A DNA stretch of 64,000 nucleotides, taken from positions 139,581-203,580 of the forward strand of contig JADKBC010000008.1 in assembly GCA_016715205.1 (NCBI GenBank), given 5' to 3'. How positions within the stretch are numbered: the first letter of the stretch is position 1; every line of letters begins with the position of its first letter. The position numbers were made by a program, and so were the translations under genes. Below the pieces are notes generated by a model, which saw nothing but the letters and a program-made list of their open reading frames with translations, did no database searches and was not told the DNA's origin. This document shows, one piece after another, positions 1 to 8,685 of the stretch. The stretch is from Holophaga sp. (GTDB lineage Bacteria > Acidobacteriota > Holophagae > Holophagales > Holophagaceae).

Positions 1-150
1 GGGTACTATGGCCCCCTTTCCGTAGCCATTGCCGATCTCAAGGGCGATGGAAAACCGGCTCTGGTGGTGGCCGATGGCGACCCCGCCGTGCGGTGGCCCG
101 ACCCGCTCAATCCAGGGCAATTCCAGCCCCCCGTGTGGTTGCGGCAATAG
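1..150 (+). CDS. C-terminal end of an FG-GAP/VCBS-repeat protein (partial)
   Basis: The reading frame is open from the first base to a TAG at 148-150 and gives 49 residues. It contains the segment SVAIADLKGDGKPALVVAD, which is the typical FG-GAP/VCBS beta-propeller repeat with its calcium-binding D-x-x-G-D-G core. The start lies outside the window. Such proteins are normally exported and fold as seven-bladed propellers used in adhesion or carbohydrate binding. The fragment is too short to say more, and 147 bp separate it from the next gene. Confidence 0.65.
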   Translation, partial: GYYGPLSVAIADLKGDGKPALVVADGDPAVRWPDPLNPGQFQPPVWLRQ

Positions 151-266
151 GGGAGACGTCTTTCCTTCCGGACGGTGGCATCTGAGGTGATTTCAGGTCG
201 AGGGGGTATGTCCTTTGGCTTGCCCTGGGCCTATCAGGACAGTCACAACTGAGGGATCGTAGTCTA

Positions 267-280
267 GGAACGGACGTTCC
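267..280. promoter_or_regulatory. 14-bp palindrome in the leader of the PfkB-ROK-GH31 operon
   Basis: GGAACG-GA-CGTTCC is an inverted repeat that ends 17 bp before the ATG at 298, just upstream of the ribosome-binding site (GAGAGG). It could be an operator or an mRNA hairpin. It does not resemble the LacI-type operators at 9729-9948. Confidence 0.3.
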
Positions 281-297
281 CTTAAGAGAGGTCGGGC

Positions 298-1224
298 ATG
301 GCATCCCATCGGTCCCAAGTCGCGGTCATCGGCAACATCGGTTTGGACACCAATGTCTATCTCCCCGGCCGCGATGTGGATTGGTCGGTGGAGGCCAACT
401 TCACGGATAACCAGGACTACGTGGGTCAGGCTGGCGGGTACGCCAGCCGTGGTTACGCCCAGCTTGGGTACCGCACCACCTTTGTGGGCTACGTGGGAGA
501 CGATTTCGGGGGGCAACAGATCCGCCACGAACTGGCACAGGATGGCATCGACACTGCGGCACTGTTCATCGATCCGACCGGAACGAGTCGTAGCGTCAAC
601 ATCATGTACCAGGATGGGCGGCGGAAAAATTTCTATGATGCCAAGGCCCACATGACCTTGGCCCCAGATCTGGACGTTTGCCGGCAGGCCATGGCGGGGT
701 GTCGTCTGGCTCATTTCAACATTCCCAACTGGGCGCGCCACCTGTTACTTCCGGCGAAGGAGCTCGGGCTCAAAATCGCCTGCGATCTGCAGGATGTGGT
801 GGACCCCAATGATCCCTACCGTCAGGATTTCATCCGTCACGCCGACATCCTGTTCTTTTCAGCGGCCAACCATGGCGATCCAAGGCCCCTCATAAAAAAA
901 TTTCTCCGGGGGCATCCGGGTCGGATCGTGGTGTCGGGGATGGGCTCCAAGGGTTGTGCCGTGGGTCAGGGTACCGACATTCAACTTTTTCCCCCCATCA
1001 CCATGGCCGAGCCCATCGTGGATACCAATGGCGCAGGCGATGGCCTGGCGGTGGGGTTTCTTTCCAGCTACGTGCTGGAAGGCTTTTCTCTGGAGGATGC
1101 CCTCCGCCGGGGCCAGATCACGGCGCGTCATACCTGCAGCCAACGGGCCTCAACATCAGCGCTGATCACCCGCGAGAAGCTGGATCGGGTCTTCAAGGTG
1201 CCTCAGGATGGAATAGGGAGTTGA
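298..1224 (+). CDS. PfkB-family (ribokinase-like) sugar kinase
   Basis: This 308-residue cytosolic kinase would phosphorylate a sugar or nucleoside with ATP. Two family signatures are visible: the N-terminal substrate lid motif with GG at residues 46-47, and the C-terminal DTNGAGD at 242-248, in which D248 is the expected catalytic base and the GAG turn forms the anion hole. The length is normal for ribokinase or fructokinase relatives. The ATG at 298 follows a GAGAGG site. It is the first of four same-strand genes, with only 6 bp to the ROK kinase, so it probably acts on a sugar released by the downstream glycosidases. The substrate cannot be read from the sequence; fructokinase-like and ribokinase-like activity are both possible. 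Confidence 0.85.
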   Translation: MASHRSQVAVIGNIGLDTNVYLPGRDVDWSVEANFTDNQDYVGQAGGYASRGYAQLGYRTTFVGYVGDDFGGQQIRHELAQDGIDTAALFIDPTGTSRSVNIMYQDGRRKNFYDAKAHMTLAPDLDVCRQAMAGCRLAHFNIPNWARHLLLPAKELGLKIACDLQDVVDPNDPYRQDFIRHADILFFSAANHGDPRPLIKKFLRGHPGRIVVSGMGSKGCAVGQGTDIQLFPPITMAEPIVDTNGAGDGLAVGFLSSYVLEGFSLEDALRRGQITARHTCSQRASTSALITREKLDRVFKVPQDGIGS

Positions 1225-1230
1225 TTCAAT

Positions 1231-2217
1231 ATGGCGAATCTCGGACTGGTGCTTGGCGTGGATATTGGTGGGACCAACACGGCCATGGGGCTCGTGGATC
1301 GGGAAGGGTGCTGCCTAGCTTCGGCATCCATGCCCACCCAGGGTGACCAGCCGGCGGCGGTCTTTTTTCAACGACTACATGTGCGCGCCCAGGCGCTGTT
1401 GGATTCTCTTGGGACGGGCGTTGAACTCCTGGCCATTGGCATCGGCGCCCCCAACGCCAATTATCTGAAGTGCACCATTGAGAACCCACCGAACCTGAGC
1501 TGGGAATTCGTGGATATCCAGGCGGAACTGGCACCCTACTTCGATATCCCGGTGGCAGCCACCAATGATGCCAATGCGGCAGCACTTGGCGAATTGCACT
1601 TTGGAGCGGCCCGTGGCCTGCGGGATTTCATTGTGATCACCCTGGGCACGGGGCTGGGCAGCGGCATTGTGGTGAACGGCGAACTGCTCTATGGTTCCAC
1701 GGGCCTTGCGGGCGAACTGGGCCACGTAATTGCCGAGGAAGATGGCCGTTTGTGTGGCTGTGGTCGCCGGGGCTGCCTGGAAACGTACGCTTCTGCCACG
1801 GGCCTTCTGCGCACGGTATCAGATCTCCTGGACTGCCGTGACTCGGCTTCTGAGTTGCATGCGGTGCCCCGCACCGAACTAACGGCACGCCGAGTTTTTG
1901 AGGCGGCTCAAAGGGGCGATGAATTGGCGCTGGAAGCCTTTGAATTCACCGGCACCATGCTGGGACGGAAGCTGGCGGACGCCGTGGCCTTCAGCAGCCC
2001 CGAGGCCATCATTCTGTTCGGTGGTCTGGCGGGCGCAGGCCCTGTTTTGTTCGACCCCACCCGCAAGGCCTTGGAGGACAATCTCTTTCGGGTGTTCAAG
2101 GGCACGGTGAAGCTTCTGCCCTCAGGCATTCAGGGCGGTCACGCGGCCATCCTGGGTGCCAGTGCGTTGGGCTGGGACAAGCTGGGGAAGCTGTCGCAGC
2201 ATGTTGAGCATCGGTAG
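1231..2217 (+). CDS. ROK-family glucokinase-like sugar kinase
   Basis: A 328-residue ROK kinase (actin/hexokinase fold) that most likely converts glucose to glucose 6-phosphate. The phosphate-binding motif DIGGTNT starts at residue 11. The catalytic Asp is D113 in NDANAAALGE. The ROK zinc site is complete: H165 in ELGH, and C175, C177 and C182 in CGCGRRGC. There is no N-terminal helix-turn-helix, so this is an enzyme rather than a ROK repressor. It begins 6 bp after the PfkB gene and its end overlaps the ribosome-binding site of the GH31 gene, which implies translational coupling. Glucose liberated by the alpha-glucosidases encoded here is the obvious substrate; N-acetyl sugars are an alternative. 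Confidence 0.88.
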   Translation: MANLGLVLGVDIGGTNTAMGLVDREGCCLASASMPTQGDQPAAVFFQRLHVRAQALLDSLGTGVELLAIGIGAPNANYLKCTIENPPNLSWEFVDIQAELAPYFDIPVAATNDANAAALGELHFGAARGLRDFIVITLGTGLGSGIVVNGELLYGSTGLAGELGHVIAEEDGRLCGCGRRGCLETYASATGLLRTVSDLLDCRDSASELHAVPRTELTARRVFEAAQRGDELALEAFEFTGTMLGRKLADAVAFSSPEAIILFGGLAGAGPVLFDPTRKALEDNLFRVFKGTVKLLPSGIQGGHAAILGASALGWDKLGKLSQHVEHR

Positions 2218-2224
2218 GATTGCC

Positions 2225-4552
2225 ATGGCATTTCGACGGATTTCGCGGGGCTTGTACGCGGTCTTCCTGGTGTTGCTCGGCCTTGCGGCAACGGCCTCGG
2301 AAGTGGTTGGGGCAGGGAAGCTCCTTTCCCACCGCCTACAGGACAACACCCTTTTCCTGCGGTACGAGCGGGCCACGGCCCAAGTGGATACGGTGAACGG
2401 CGGCACAATTCACTGGGTGTTTGCCTTCTCCGAAACAATTCCCGAGCGGTATTCCTATGCGGTGGTAGAACGGCCCAAAGACACTGGCCTTGGGGTTGAG
2501 GAAGGCCCAGCTGATCTCCGGGTACCCCTGGTGGGTGGCGAGATTCGGGTGAGTCGCGAAGGGCTTGGCCTCGAGGTTTTCCAAGCGGGCCAACGCCTGT
2601 TTTCCGGCCAGGCCGAGTTCGATGTCACCCAGGGAAAGGTCACCGTGCGCATGAAGGAATCCGGTGAGCGCTTTTTCGGACTGGGCTGCAAGACCGGCGC
2701 CATGGAGCTCACGGGCCGTTCCTTCGAAAACTACAATACGGATGCTTATGGTTATTCCGAACAGAGCGATCCCATCTACACCACCATTCCTTTCTACTTG
2801 GCTATCCGCTCCGAGGCGGCCTACGGGGTGTTTGTGGATAGCCCCGCTCGTTCAGAATTCGATTTTTCCAAATCGGGACATTCCTTTTCGGTGCCCGAAC
2901 ACTGGGCTGAAACCTACATCTTTCCAGGTGGCGTAAAGCAGATTGTTTCCAACTACACCCGGCTGACTGGGCGCCCATATCTGCCACCCCTGTGGGCCTT
3001 CGGCTTCCATCAATCCCGCTATTCCTATATGGATACCGAGGAAGTGATGAAGGTTGCGGAAGCCTTCCGGGCCGCAGAATTGCCTCTGGATGCCATTCAT
3101 CTGGATATCGATTTCCTGGATCGGAATCGGTCCTTTACCCACAATCCGACAACCTTTCCAGATCCGCTCGGAATGAACACGAAATTGGCGGGAATGGGCA
3201 TTCGGACCGTAGTAATTGCGGATCCGGCCATTCCCAGGGACGAAACCGATCCGATCTTCCAATCGGGCCAACAGGCCGACATTTTTCTTCGGAAGGATGG
3301 CGCGTATTACGAAGGCAAGGTATGGCCTGGGCTCAGTGTGTTCCCGGATTTCACGGCAGAAAAGACCCTGGCCTGGTGGGGGCCACTGTATGCGGATTCC
3401 TTGCAATGGGGGATTTCGGGCTTCTGGAATGACATGAATGAGCCTGCGGTTTTCAACGAACTCAAGACCATGGATCCGCTGGTCGAGATGGACCACCACG
3501 GCCTCCGCGCGCCCCACAAAAGCCTGCACAACGCCTACGGCCTGGCCATGGCGCGGGCCACCCATCTCGGCTTGGCAGCGTTGCGCCCAGATCAGCGCGT
3601 ATTTCTGCTCTCTCGGGCCGGCTATGCGGGTATCCAGCGCTACGCCTTTCTCTGGTCTGGGGACAACTCGGCCCGCTGGTCGCACCTGCGGATGAACGTC
3701 ACCATGGCTGCGAGCATGGGGCTTTCGGGTGCACCCTATTTCGGCGCGGATATCGGTGGCTACGTGGGAAACCCCTCCGGCGAGTTGATGGCCCGGTGGA
3801 TTCAGGCGGGCACCTTTGTGCCCTTCATGCGGGATCACACCGGCAAGGGCAATGCGGCCCATGAACCCTATGCTTTCCCGGCTGAACGCGCGTCCATTCG
3901 CAAGTATCTTCAGCTCCGCTATGCCCTCATTCCCTATCTCTACACCGCGGCCTGGCGGGCCAGCACCGAGGGTGAACCCATCAACCGCCCCTTGTTCTAT
4001 GATTTTGGCCCCCGCTATCTTGGCGTGGAGCATGGATTTCTCTTTGGGCGTGATCTGCTGGTTTTTCCCGTGCTTGGGCCTGGCATAAAGGAGATCGAAG
4101 CGGTTCTGCCGGAGGGAATCTGGTACGGCCTTTTTGACCGAGTTCAATACCGTGCGGGCAAAGTTCTGGTGCCCACTTCGCCCACCGATATTCCCGTCTT
4201 TGTGCGCGGTGGCAGCATTCTGCCAAGGGCCTTGGCCACGGTGCGGAATACCGATGAATTGAGAAAAGATCGGAGCCTGCTCCTCTCCGTATATCCAGAT
4301 TCGCAAGGTCAAGCGGAGGGCTTCCTGTACGAGGATGATGGAATCAGCCAAAACCACCGGAAGGGCGTTTTTCTCAAGAGCACCTTTACAGCTCGAATCC
4401 ACCGGGGCAGCCTTCACTTCTCCATGCACCAGGAAGGCTCGTTTCCGTTGCATCGGCGCATTGAGCTCGCGGTGCCAAGCTCTGTTCGGACGGTGCTCTA
4501 CAAGGGGAAACGGTTTCCTGTGACCCGGGGGACCGCTCACATCCAAGGCTAG
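2225..4552 (+). CDS. Exported GH31 family alpha-glucosidase
   Basis: A 775-residue glycoside hydrolase of family 31, which releases alpha-linked glucose (or xylose) with retention. The nucleophile is D403 in WNDMNEPAVF and the acid/base is D509 in GADIGGY. The substrate-binding RDH is at 536-538. The start is placed at ATG 2225 because GTAGGA lies just upstream and overlaps the ROK stop codon, and because the next residues form a signal peptide (basic MAFRRISRG, a hydrophobic run, then Ala-rich cleavage region). An upstream in-frame ATG at 2156 would lie inside the ROK gene and bury the signal. Location is therefore periplasmic or extracellular. Maltose/isomaltose-type substrates fit the neighbouring starch genes; alpha-xylosidase activity is not excluded. 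Confidence 0.9.
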   Translation: MAFRRISRGLYAVFLVLLGLAATASEVVGAGKLLSHRLQDNTLFLRYERATAQVDTVNGGTIHWVFAFSETIPERYSYAVVERPKDTGLGVEEGPADLRVPLVGGEIRVSREGLGLEVFQAGQRLFSGQAEFDVTQGKVTVRMKESGERFFGLGCKTGAMELTGRSFENYNTDAYGYSEQSDPIYTTIPFYLAIRSEAAYGVFVDSPARSEFDFSKSGHSFSVPEHWAETYIFPGGVKQIVSNYTRLTGRPYLPPLWAFGFHQSRYSYMDTEEVMKVAEAFRAAELPLDAIHLDIDFLDRNRSFTHNPTTFPDPLGMNTKLAGMGIRTVVIADPAIPRDETDPIFQSGQQADIFLRKDGAYYEGKVWPGLSVFPDFTAEKTLAWWGPLYADSLQWGISGFWNDMNEPAVFNELKTMDPLVEMDHHGLRAPHKSLHNAYGLAMARATHLGLAALRPDQRVFLLSRAGYAGIQRYAFLWSGDNSARWSHLRMNVTMAASMGLSGAPYFGADIGGYVGNPSGELMARWIQAGTFVPFMRDHTGKGNAAHEPYAFPAERASIRKYLQLRYALIPYLYTAAWRASTEGEPINRPLFYDFGPRYLGVEHGFLFGRDLLVFPVLGPGIKEIEAVLPEGIWYGLFDRVQYRAGKVLVPTSPTDIPVFVRGGSILPRALATVRNTDELRKDRSLLLSVYPDSQGQAEGFLYEDDGISQNHRKGVFLKSTFTARIHRGSLHFSMHQEGSFPLHRRIELAVPSSVRTVLYKGKRFPVTRGTAHIQG

Positions 4553-4579
4553 CCTTAGGTTTAATCAGGGAGCTTCGTC

Positions 4580-6052
4580 ATGTTCAAATCTGCGCTTCGA
4601 GCCCTCTTGTTGATGATGCTCATGCCCTGCGGAATCGTGCAGGCTGGCGCGCCCAAGCCTTCGATTCCCTTGAGCCAGCTGCCCCAAGGTCAACGGTGGC
4701 TGGAGCACTTCCAAAACGATCTGCTGCCGTTCTGGAATCTGCCCGATGCCTGGGGCGAGCCCCGGGGCAACTTTCCGACCTTCCGATGCAATGATGGTCG
4801 CCTACCATCCTTGGTGGAGCCCTGCCCCGAGATCGGGTCTGCCCCAGGGTGGATCAAAGAGAATGTCGGTCGCGAATTCGTTCGGATGCAGTCTCGGCAA
4901 ACCTATTTCTACGGGGTTGCCTATCACCTTACGGGCGATCCCAGGATGCTTGAATTGGCTCGTGCCGGCGTGCAGTACCTGCGGGACCATGCCTTGGACA
5001 AGGAGAGCGGCAGTGCCATTTCCTATTGGGAAAAGGGGATCGCGGGGCCGCCACCGTTGCAGCGCACCAGCCAGGATCTGGCCTACGCCCAACTGGGCAT
5101 GGCGATGTATTACTACCTAACCCGCGACGAAGAGGTGCTGGCCGATATCCTGCGGCTGAAGGCACACATCTTCAACCATTACTGGCAGGTGGATTGGGGC
5201 ATGCTCCGATGGGTCGCCAAGGATGAAAAAGGCGTGGAGGATGCCCGCCAGGAACTGGTCTCCCAGCTGGATCAGATCAATGCCTACATGCTGCTGTTGA
5301 CACCCATCCTGCCCGAACCGAAACGCACCCAGTGGAAACAGGAATTGACGCAATTGGCCAACATGATGATCGAAAAATACTTTGCGCCGGAACAACACCT
5401 GTTCTGGGGCACGGTGCACGACGCAAAGGGAAAGACTTTAGGTTCCCGGCATACGGATTTTGGGCACACGGCCAAGGCACTGTGGATGATTGAGCGCATT
5501 GGTCGGCTTACCAACGACAAGGTCCTGATCGAGTTCGCCACCCGGGAGGCCTCGGTGGTGCTGAAGAAAGCCTACTTGGCCGAATCCGGCTCCTGGGCAT
5601 CCAAACCGCGCCGGGATGGCAGCCTGGATATCCACAAGGAGTGGTGGATCTATGCCGAATTGGACCAGACGGCCGCCACCCTGGCCTTGGCCGACCCCTT
5701 CTATTCAGGCTATCTCGTGAAGACCTACGACTATTGGTTGCGATACCTGGTGGATCACGAGCATCACGAAATATTTGGCTGGGTGAATGGGGAAAACCAT
5801 CAGGGCGGGGATGGGCCCAAAATCCATCAATGGAAGAGCGGCTATCATTCCGCCGAACATGCCTTGGTGAGCTTTCTGACGTCCCAGTCCCTGCACCAGA
5901 AACCCATCACTGTGTTTTTCGCCCTGGCCGCGCCCACCCAAGAATTGCGCCCCTACTTTTTCTCCGGAAAAGTAGTGAAAACCCAAACCTTCCCCCTTCC
6001 TGGCTTTGGCCGCCTGAAAAAAATCAAGGCGACCTTCGGGCGCCTGCACTGA
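4580..6052 (+). CDS. Exported AGE-superfamily (N-acylglucosamine/cellobiose 2-epimerase-like) protein
   Basis: A 490-residue protein with a signal peptide (MFKSALRALLLMMLMPCG, cleavage near residue 22) and an (alpha/alpha)6-barrel signature of the AGE superfamily. Family landmarks are H291 and H296 in HTDFGHTAKALW, W355-W356 and E360 in HKEWWIYAEL, and H416, W418 and H423 in KIHQWKSGYH. Such histidines act as the acid/base pair that epimerises or isomerises sugars at C2. Most known members are cytosolic, so an exported one in an alpha-glucoside operon is unusual. It lies 27 bp after the GH31 gene. Residues 440-490 form an extra basic tail. The reaction is not identifiable: epimerase, aldose-ketose isomerase or a hydrolase-like derivative are all possible. 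Confidence 0.75.
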   Translation: MFKSALRALLLMMLMPCGIVQAGAPKPSIPLSQLPQGQRWLEHFQNDLLPFWNLPDAWGEPRGNFPTFRCNDGRLPSLVEPCPEIGSAPGWIKENVGREFVRMQSRQTYFYGVAYHLTGDPRMLELARAGVQYLRDHALDKESGSAISYWEKGIAGPPPLQRTSQDLAYAQLGMAMYYYLTRDEEVLADILRLKAHIFNHYWQVDWGMLRWVAKDEKGVEDARQELVSQLDQINAYMLLLTPILPEPKRTQWKQELTQLANMMIEKYFAPEQHLFWGTVHDAKGKTLGSRHTDFGHTAKALWMIERIGRLTNDKVLIEFATREASVVLKKAYLAESGSWASKPRRDGSLDIHKEWWIYAELDQTAATLALADPFYSGYLVKTYDYWLRYLVDHEHHEIFGWVNGENHQGGDGPKIHQWKSGYHSAEHALVSFLTSQSLHQKPITVFFALAAPTQELRPYFFSGKVVKTQTFPLPGFGRLKKIKATFGRLH

Positions 6053-6061
6053 TACCAAAGG

Positions 6062-6151
6062 AATGCCGGGGATGGCATGCAAAACCACCCACCGGCATTG
6101 AATGAATGAAAAGGGAGGAGGATGGCGGAATTCATCCGTCAACCTCCGCCA
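6062..6151. terminator. Hairpins between convergent genes, possible terminator region
   Basis: Two imperfect structures occur in the 126-bp gap between convergent genes. AATGCCGG (6062-6069) pairs with CCGGCATT (6092-6099), and TGGCGGA (6123-6129) pairs with TCCGCCA (6145-6151). Neither has a clean T-tract, so their role in termination is uncertain. Confidence 0.35.
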
Positions 6152-6178
6152 GTGGTTTCCCTTGGCCTTGATCTTCGA

Positions 6179-8521
6179 CTATTTACGGTAGATCACAGAC
6201 GTCAGGGGCGCCACGGTGACGGTCTTACCGTCCACGCTCAGGGTGACGCCTGTAGCGGAGGTGATATCCGCGAGGCCCGCCGTGGCTCCGTCCACCAGGA
6301 GGTGCGCCACAGTCAGATCGCTGTCCACGGCAAAGGTGTGGGATACGGTATCCGCGTTATGCAACACGTAATAGGTGCCGCTGGCGTCGGTGGAGACAGC
6401 CTTATAGCCGAAGGCCAGCGTTGCGCTGCCTGCGCCAGTCGCCGGAATGGCTACGAGGTTGCTGGACACGGAGGCATCCAGCAGGCGGAAGGCGTTGGTG
6501 GCCTTGCGCAGCGCGATCAATCCTTGGGTGTATTTGTAGAGCTTGTAGCCGTTCTGGGTGGTGTCGTAGTTGGTGAAATTCCCGCCGATGGGATCACCTG
6601 AATAGACCGTGGACCACTTGACCATGTTGATGGCATCGGAGGCGTTGTAGGAGTTGTCCACGAAGGTTCGGGTGGAATTGCCTTTGGTATTGCTCGAAAT
6701 CCCGAAGGTTGTTTCCTTGGTGCGGAACATCTCATCGCCCGCATGGATGAAGGCCACGCCCTGGGAGGTCAGGAGCACGGCGTAACCCACCTTGGCGCGT
6801 TTCAGGATATCGGCGTCACCGGTGACCTTGGCGGCGTTGGTGGCGAGGGCCAGCACATCGTAGAGGCAGAGGTTGTCATGACAGGTGAGGTAGCTGATGA
6901 CGTTGTTGGACGAGCCAGGGGTGAAGCCATTGGTCGGTAGGCCCGCAATGTTCGCAAAGAGGTTCGCAGCGCTCTGACCCGCGCCGGTGAGGAAGGCGGG
7001 GGCGCCATCCGAGGGGTACCCGTTCTTGAAAATCTGGCGATAGCTATCTGAGAACATGGCCACATTCTTCCCAAGGAACTTGGCGGAGTTGGTCTGGTCG
7101 GCGCCCGTGACGGCATTGCCGTTGTAGTCCGTGCCAGGCCCCGTGTAGAAACCATTCCAGCCTTCGCCCAGGAAAATGGCCCTGGGATTGAGATCGGTAG
7201 CGGCCTTGTACGACGCCAGGATGGTTTCGGTGTCCATGACGCCCATGAGGTCAAACCGGAAGCCATCGACCTTGTAATCGCGCACCCAATGGACGATGGA
7301 ATCCACGATCAGTTTGCGCACCATCTTGGATTCCGATTTCACATCGTTGCTCCCCGCGCCGTTCTTGCTGCTGGCGCGGTAGTAGTAGCCAGGGATCAGC
7401 AGGTTGCCAAGCACATCATTGTTGGCCGTGTGGTTGTAGACCACATCGATGATCACGCCCATACCCTGTTTGTGAATTTCGTTGATGAGGGTCTTCATTT
7501 CGTTGATGCGCACGGCAGGATCATCAGGGTTGGCGGAGTACATACCGGTGGGTGTGAAGTAGTTCTGCGGGTCGTAGCCCCAGTTGTAGTTCGCGCCGCC
7601 TGTCTTGCTCAGGTCCATTTCGCGGAGGCCGATCTTCGTCTGATCGTAGGTGTAGTTCTCCAGAGGGCAGAGCAACTGCACATGGGTGACACCCAACTTC
7701 TGGATGTGAGGTAGCACATCCACCAGGGCTTTGAAGGTGCCCCACTGATGGCTTGAAGTCGCGAAGGAAAGGCTGGCATCCACCGTGAGATCCCGCACCC
7801 CCGCTTCGTAGACGACGGCATCTCGATTCGAGGTATAGGCATAGGGGGTGACCGTTGCACCATCCGTGCCCTTCATCTTGGAACCGTCGAAGTAGAGGGA
7901 AGTGCCGGTGTAGGGCGTCCAACTACCGCCATCCGGGTTGGTGGCATTGGGATCGAGAATCGCACCCTTGCCGGTGGCATCGCCACCGATGACACTGCCG
8001 TTGGCCCGGACCCATTTGGCCATGGACTTGGCATAGGGATCCAAGATGTAGCTGCCGCTCACGTTGTAGACATAGTAGGGCTGGGCGGGGATGGGGACGG
8101 ACGCGCTGGACCAGACACCACCAGTGCCCTTGGTCATGGGAAGGGTGGCGGTCGGAGAAGACAGGGGGTCGTTCCAATGGGCATACAGATTCACGGTTAC
8201 GGATCCCGCGGCAGGATTCCAATAACTGAAGGTGACATTGGAACCGCTTACAAGAGCTCCCAAAGGTGTGCTGGGAACGTTGTAGTAGCTGGCATCAGGG
8301 GCAGGCGTAGCCTTGGGATCAGCATCATAAGGGGTGCTTGGCGTGCCGTTGGAGGCATCTCCCCCGCCGCCGCAGCCCAGAAATCCGAGGGCTCCCACGA
8401 GCGCGAAGGATAGGCGGAAAGCAGTCAGGAAACTGCGCCAACACGGGGCTTCCGAGGCTGTTTTTAGCGTGTGTGACCGGTTCCAAAATGGGTTGAACGA
8501 ACTGAAACCACCTTTGAACAT
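6179..8521 (-). CDS. pulA: Lipoprotein pullulanase (type I, GH13)
   Basis: A 780-residue debranching enzyme that hydrolyses alpha-1,6 links in pullulan and limit dextrins. The start at 8521 is chosen because GGAGG sits five bases upstream; a longer open frame to 8659 has no such site. A long signal peptide ends in the lipobox LGFLGC with C50 as the lipidated residue, followed by a GGGG linker. A CBM48-like N-terminal domain (about 90-200) precedes the GH13 barrel. Motifs are YNWGYDP (typical of type I pullulanases), DVVYNHT, nucleophile D424 in VDGFRFD, acid/base E453 in GEGW and D549 in CHDN. It follows the lacI gene on the same strand by 164 bp and is probably part of that regulon, acting at the outer membrane surface or in the periplasm. 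Confidence 0.93.
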   Translation of the reverse strand: MFKGGFSSFNPFWNRSHTLKTASEAPCWRSFLTAFRLSFALVGALGFLGCGGGGDASNGTPSTPYDADPKATPAPDASYYNVPSTPLGALVSGSNVTFSYWNPAAGSVTVNLYAHWNDPLSSPTATLPMTKGTGGVWSSASVPIPAQPYYVYNVSGSYILDPYAKSMAKWVRANGSVIGGDATGKGAILDPNATNPDGGSWTPYTGTSLYFDGSKMKGTDGATVTPYAYTSNRDAVVYEAGVRDLTVDASLSFATSSHQWGTFKALVDVLPHIQKLGVTHVQLLCPLENYTYDQTKIGLREMDLSKTGGANYNWGYDPQNYFTPTGMYSANPDDPAVRINEMKTLINEIHKQGMGVIIDVVYNHTANNDVLGNLLIPGYYYRASSKNGAGSNDVKSESKMVRKLIVDSIVHWVRDYKVDGFRFDLMGVMDTETILASYKAATDLNPRAIFLGEGWNGFYTGPGTDYNGNAVTGADQTNSAKFLGKNVAMFSDSYRQIFKNGYPSDGAPAFLTGAGQSAANLFANIAGLPTNGFTPGSSNNVISYLTCHDNLCLYDVLALATNAAKVTGDADILKRAKVGYAVLLTSQGVAFIHAGDEMFRTKETTFGISSNTKGNSTRTFVDNSYNASDAINMVKWSTVYSGDPIGGNFTNYDTTQNGYKLYKYTQGLIALRKATNAFRLLDASVSSNLVAIPATGAGSATLAFGYKAVSTDASGTYYVLHNADTVSHTFAVDSDLTVAHLLVDGATAGLADITSATGVTLSVDGKTVTVAPLTSVIYRK

Positions 8522-8685
8522 GAATGCCTCCAAACGGGAGAGAAATTCAAAAAAAGAGCGTTGAGGGAAGGAACAATCTGAATGAGGGTTCGGCCATCGG
8601 CGTTTCCCTGGGGTGGGTGCGCTAGGACCAAGAAACTGCATGATGATCAAGGCTGTCAATGTGTTCGGGGCAAGCGCCCAATGGA

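Noticed and set aside
2852..4546. 564-codon open frame on the minus strand
   Set aside because: It lies wholly inside the GH31 gene on the other strand, has no recognisable domain and follows from the codon bias of GC-rich DNA.
8465..8490. Fourth LacI operator (TGTGACCGGTTCCAAA) near the pullulanase start
   Set aside because: It lies inside the coding region of the signal peptide and only the central ACCGGT is shared, so chance is likely.
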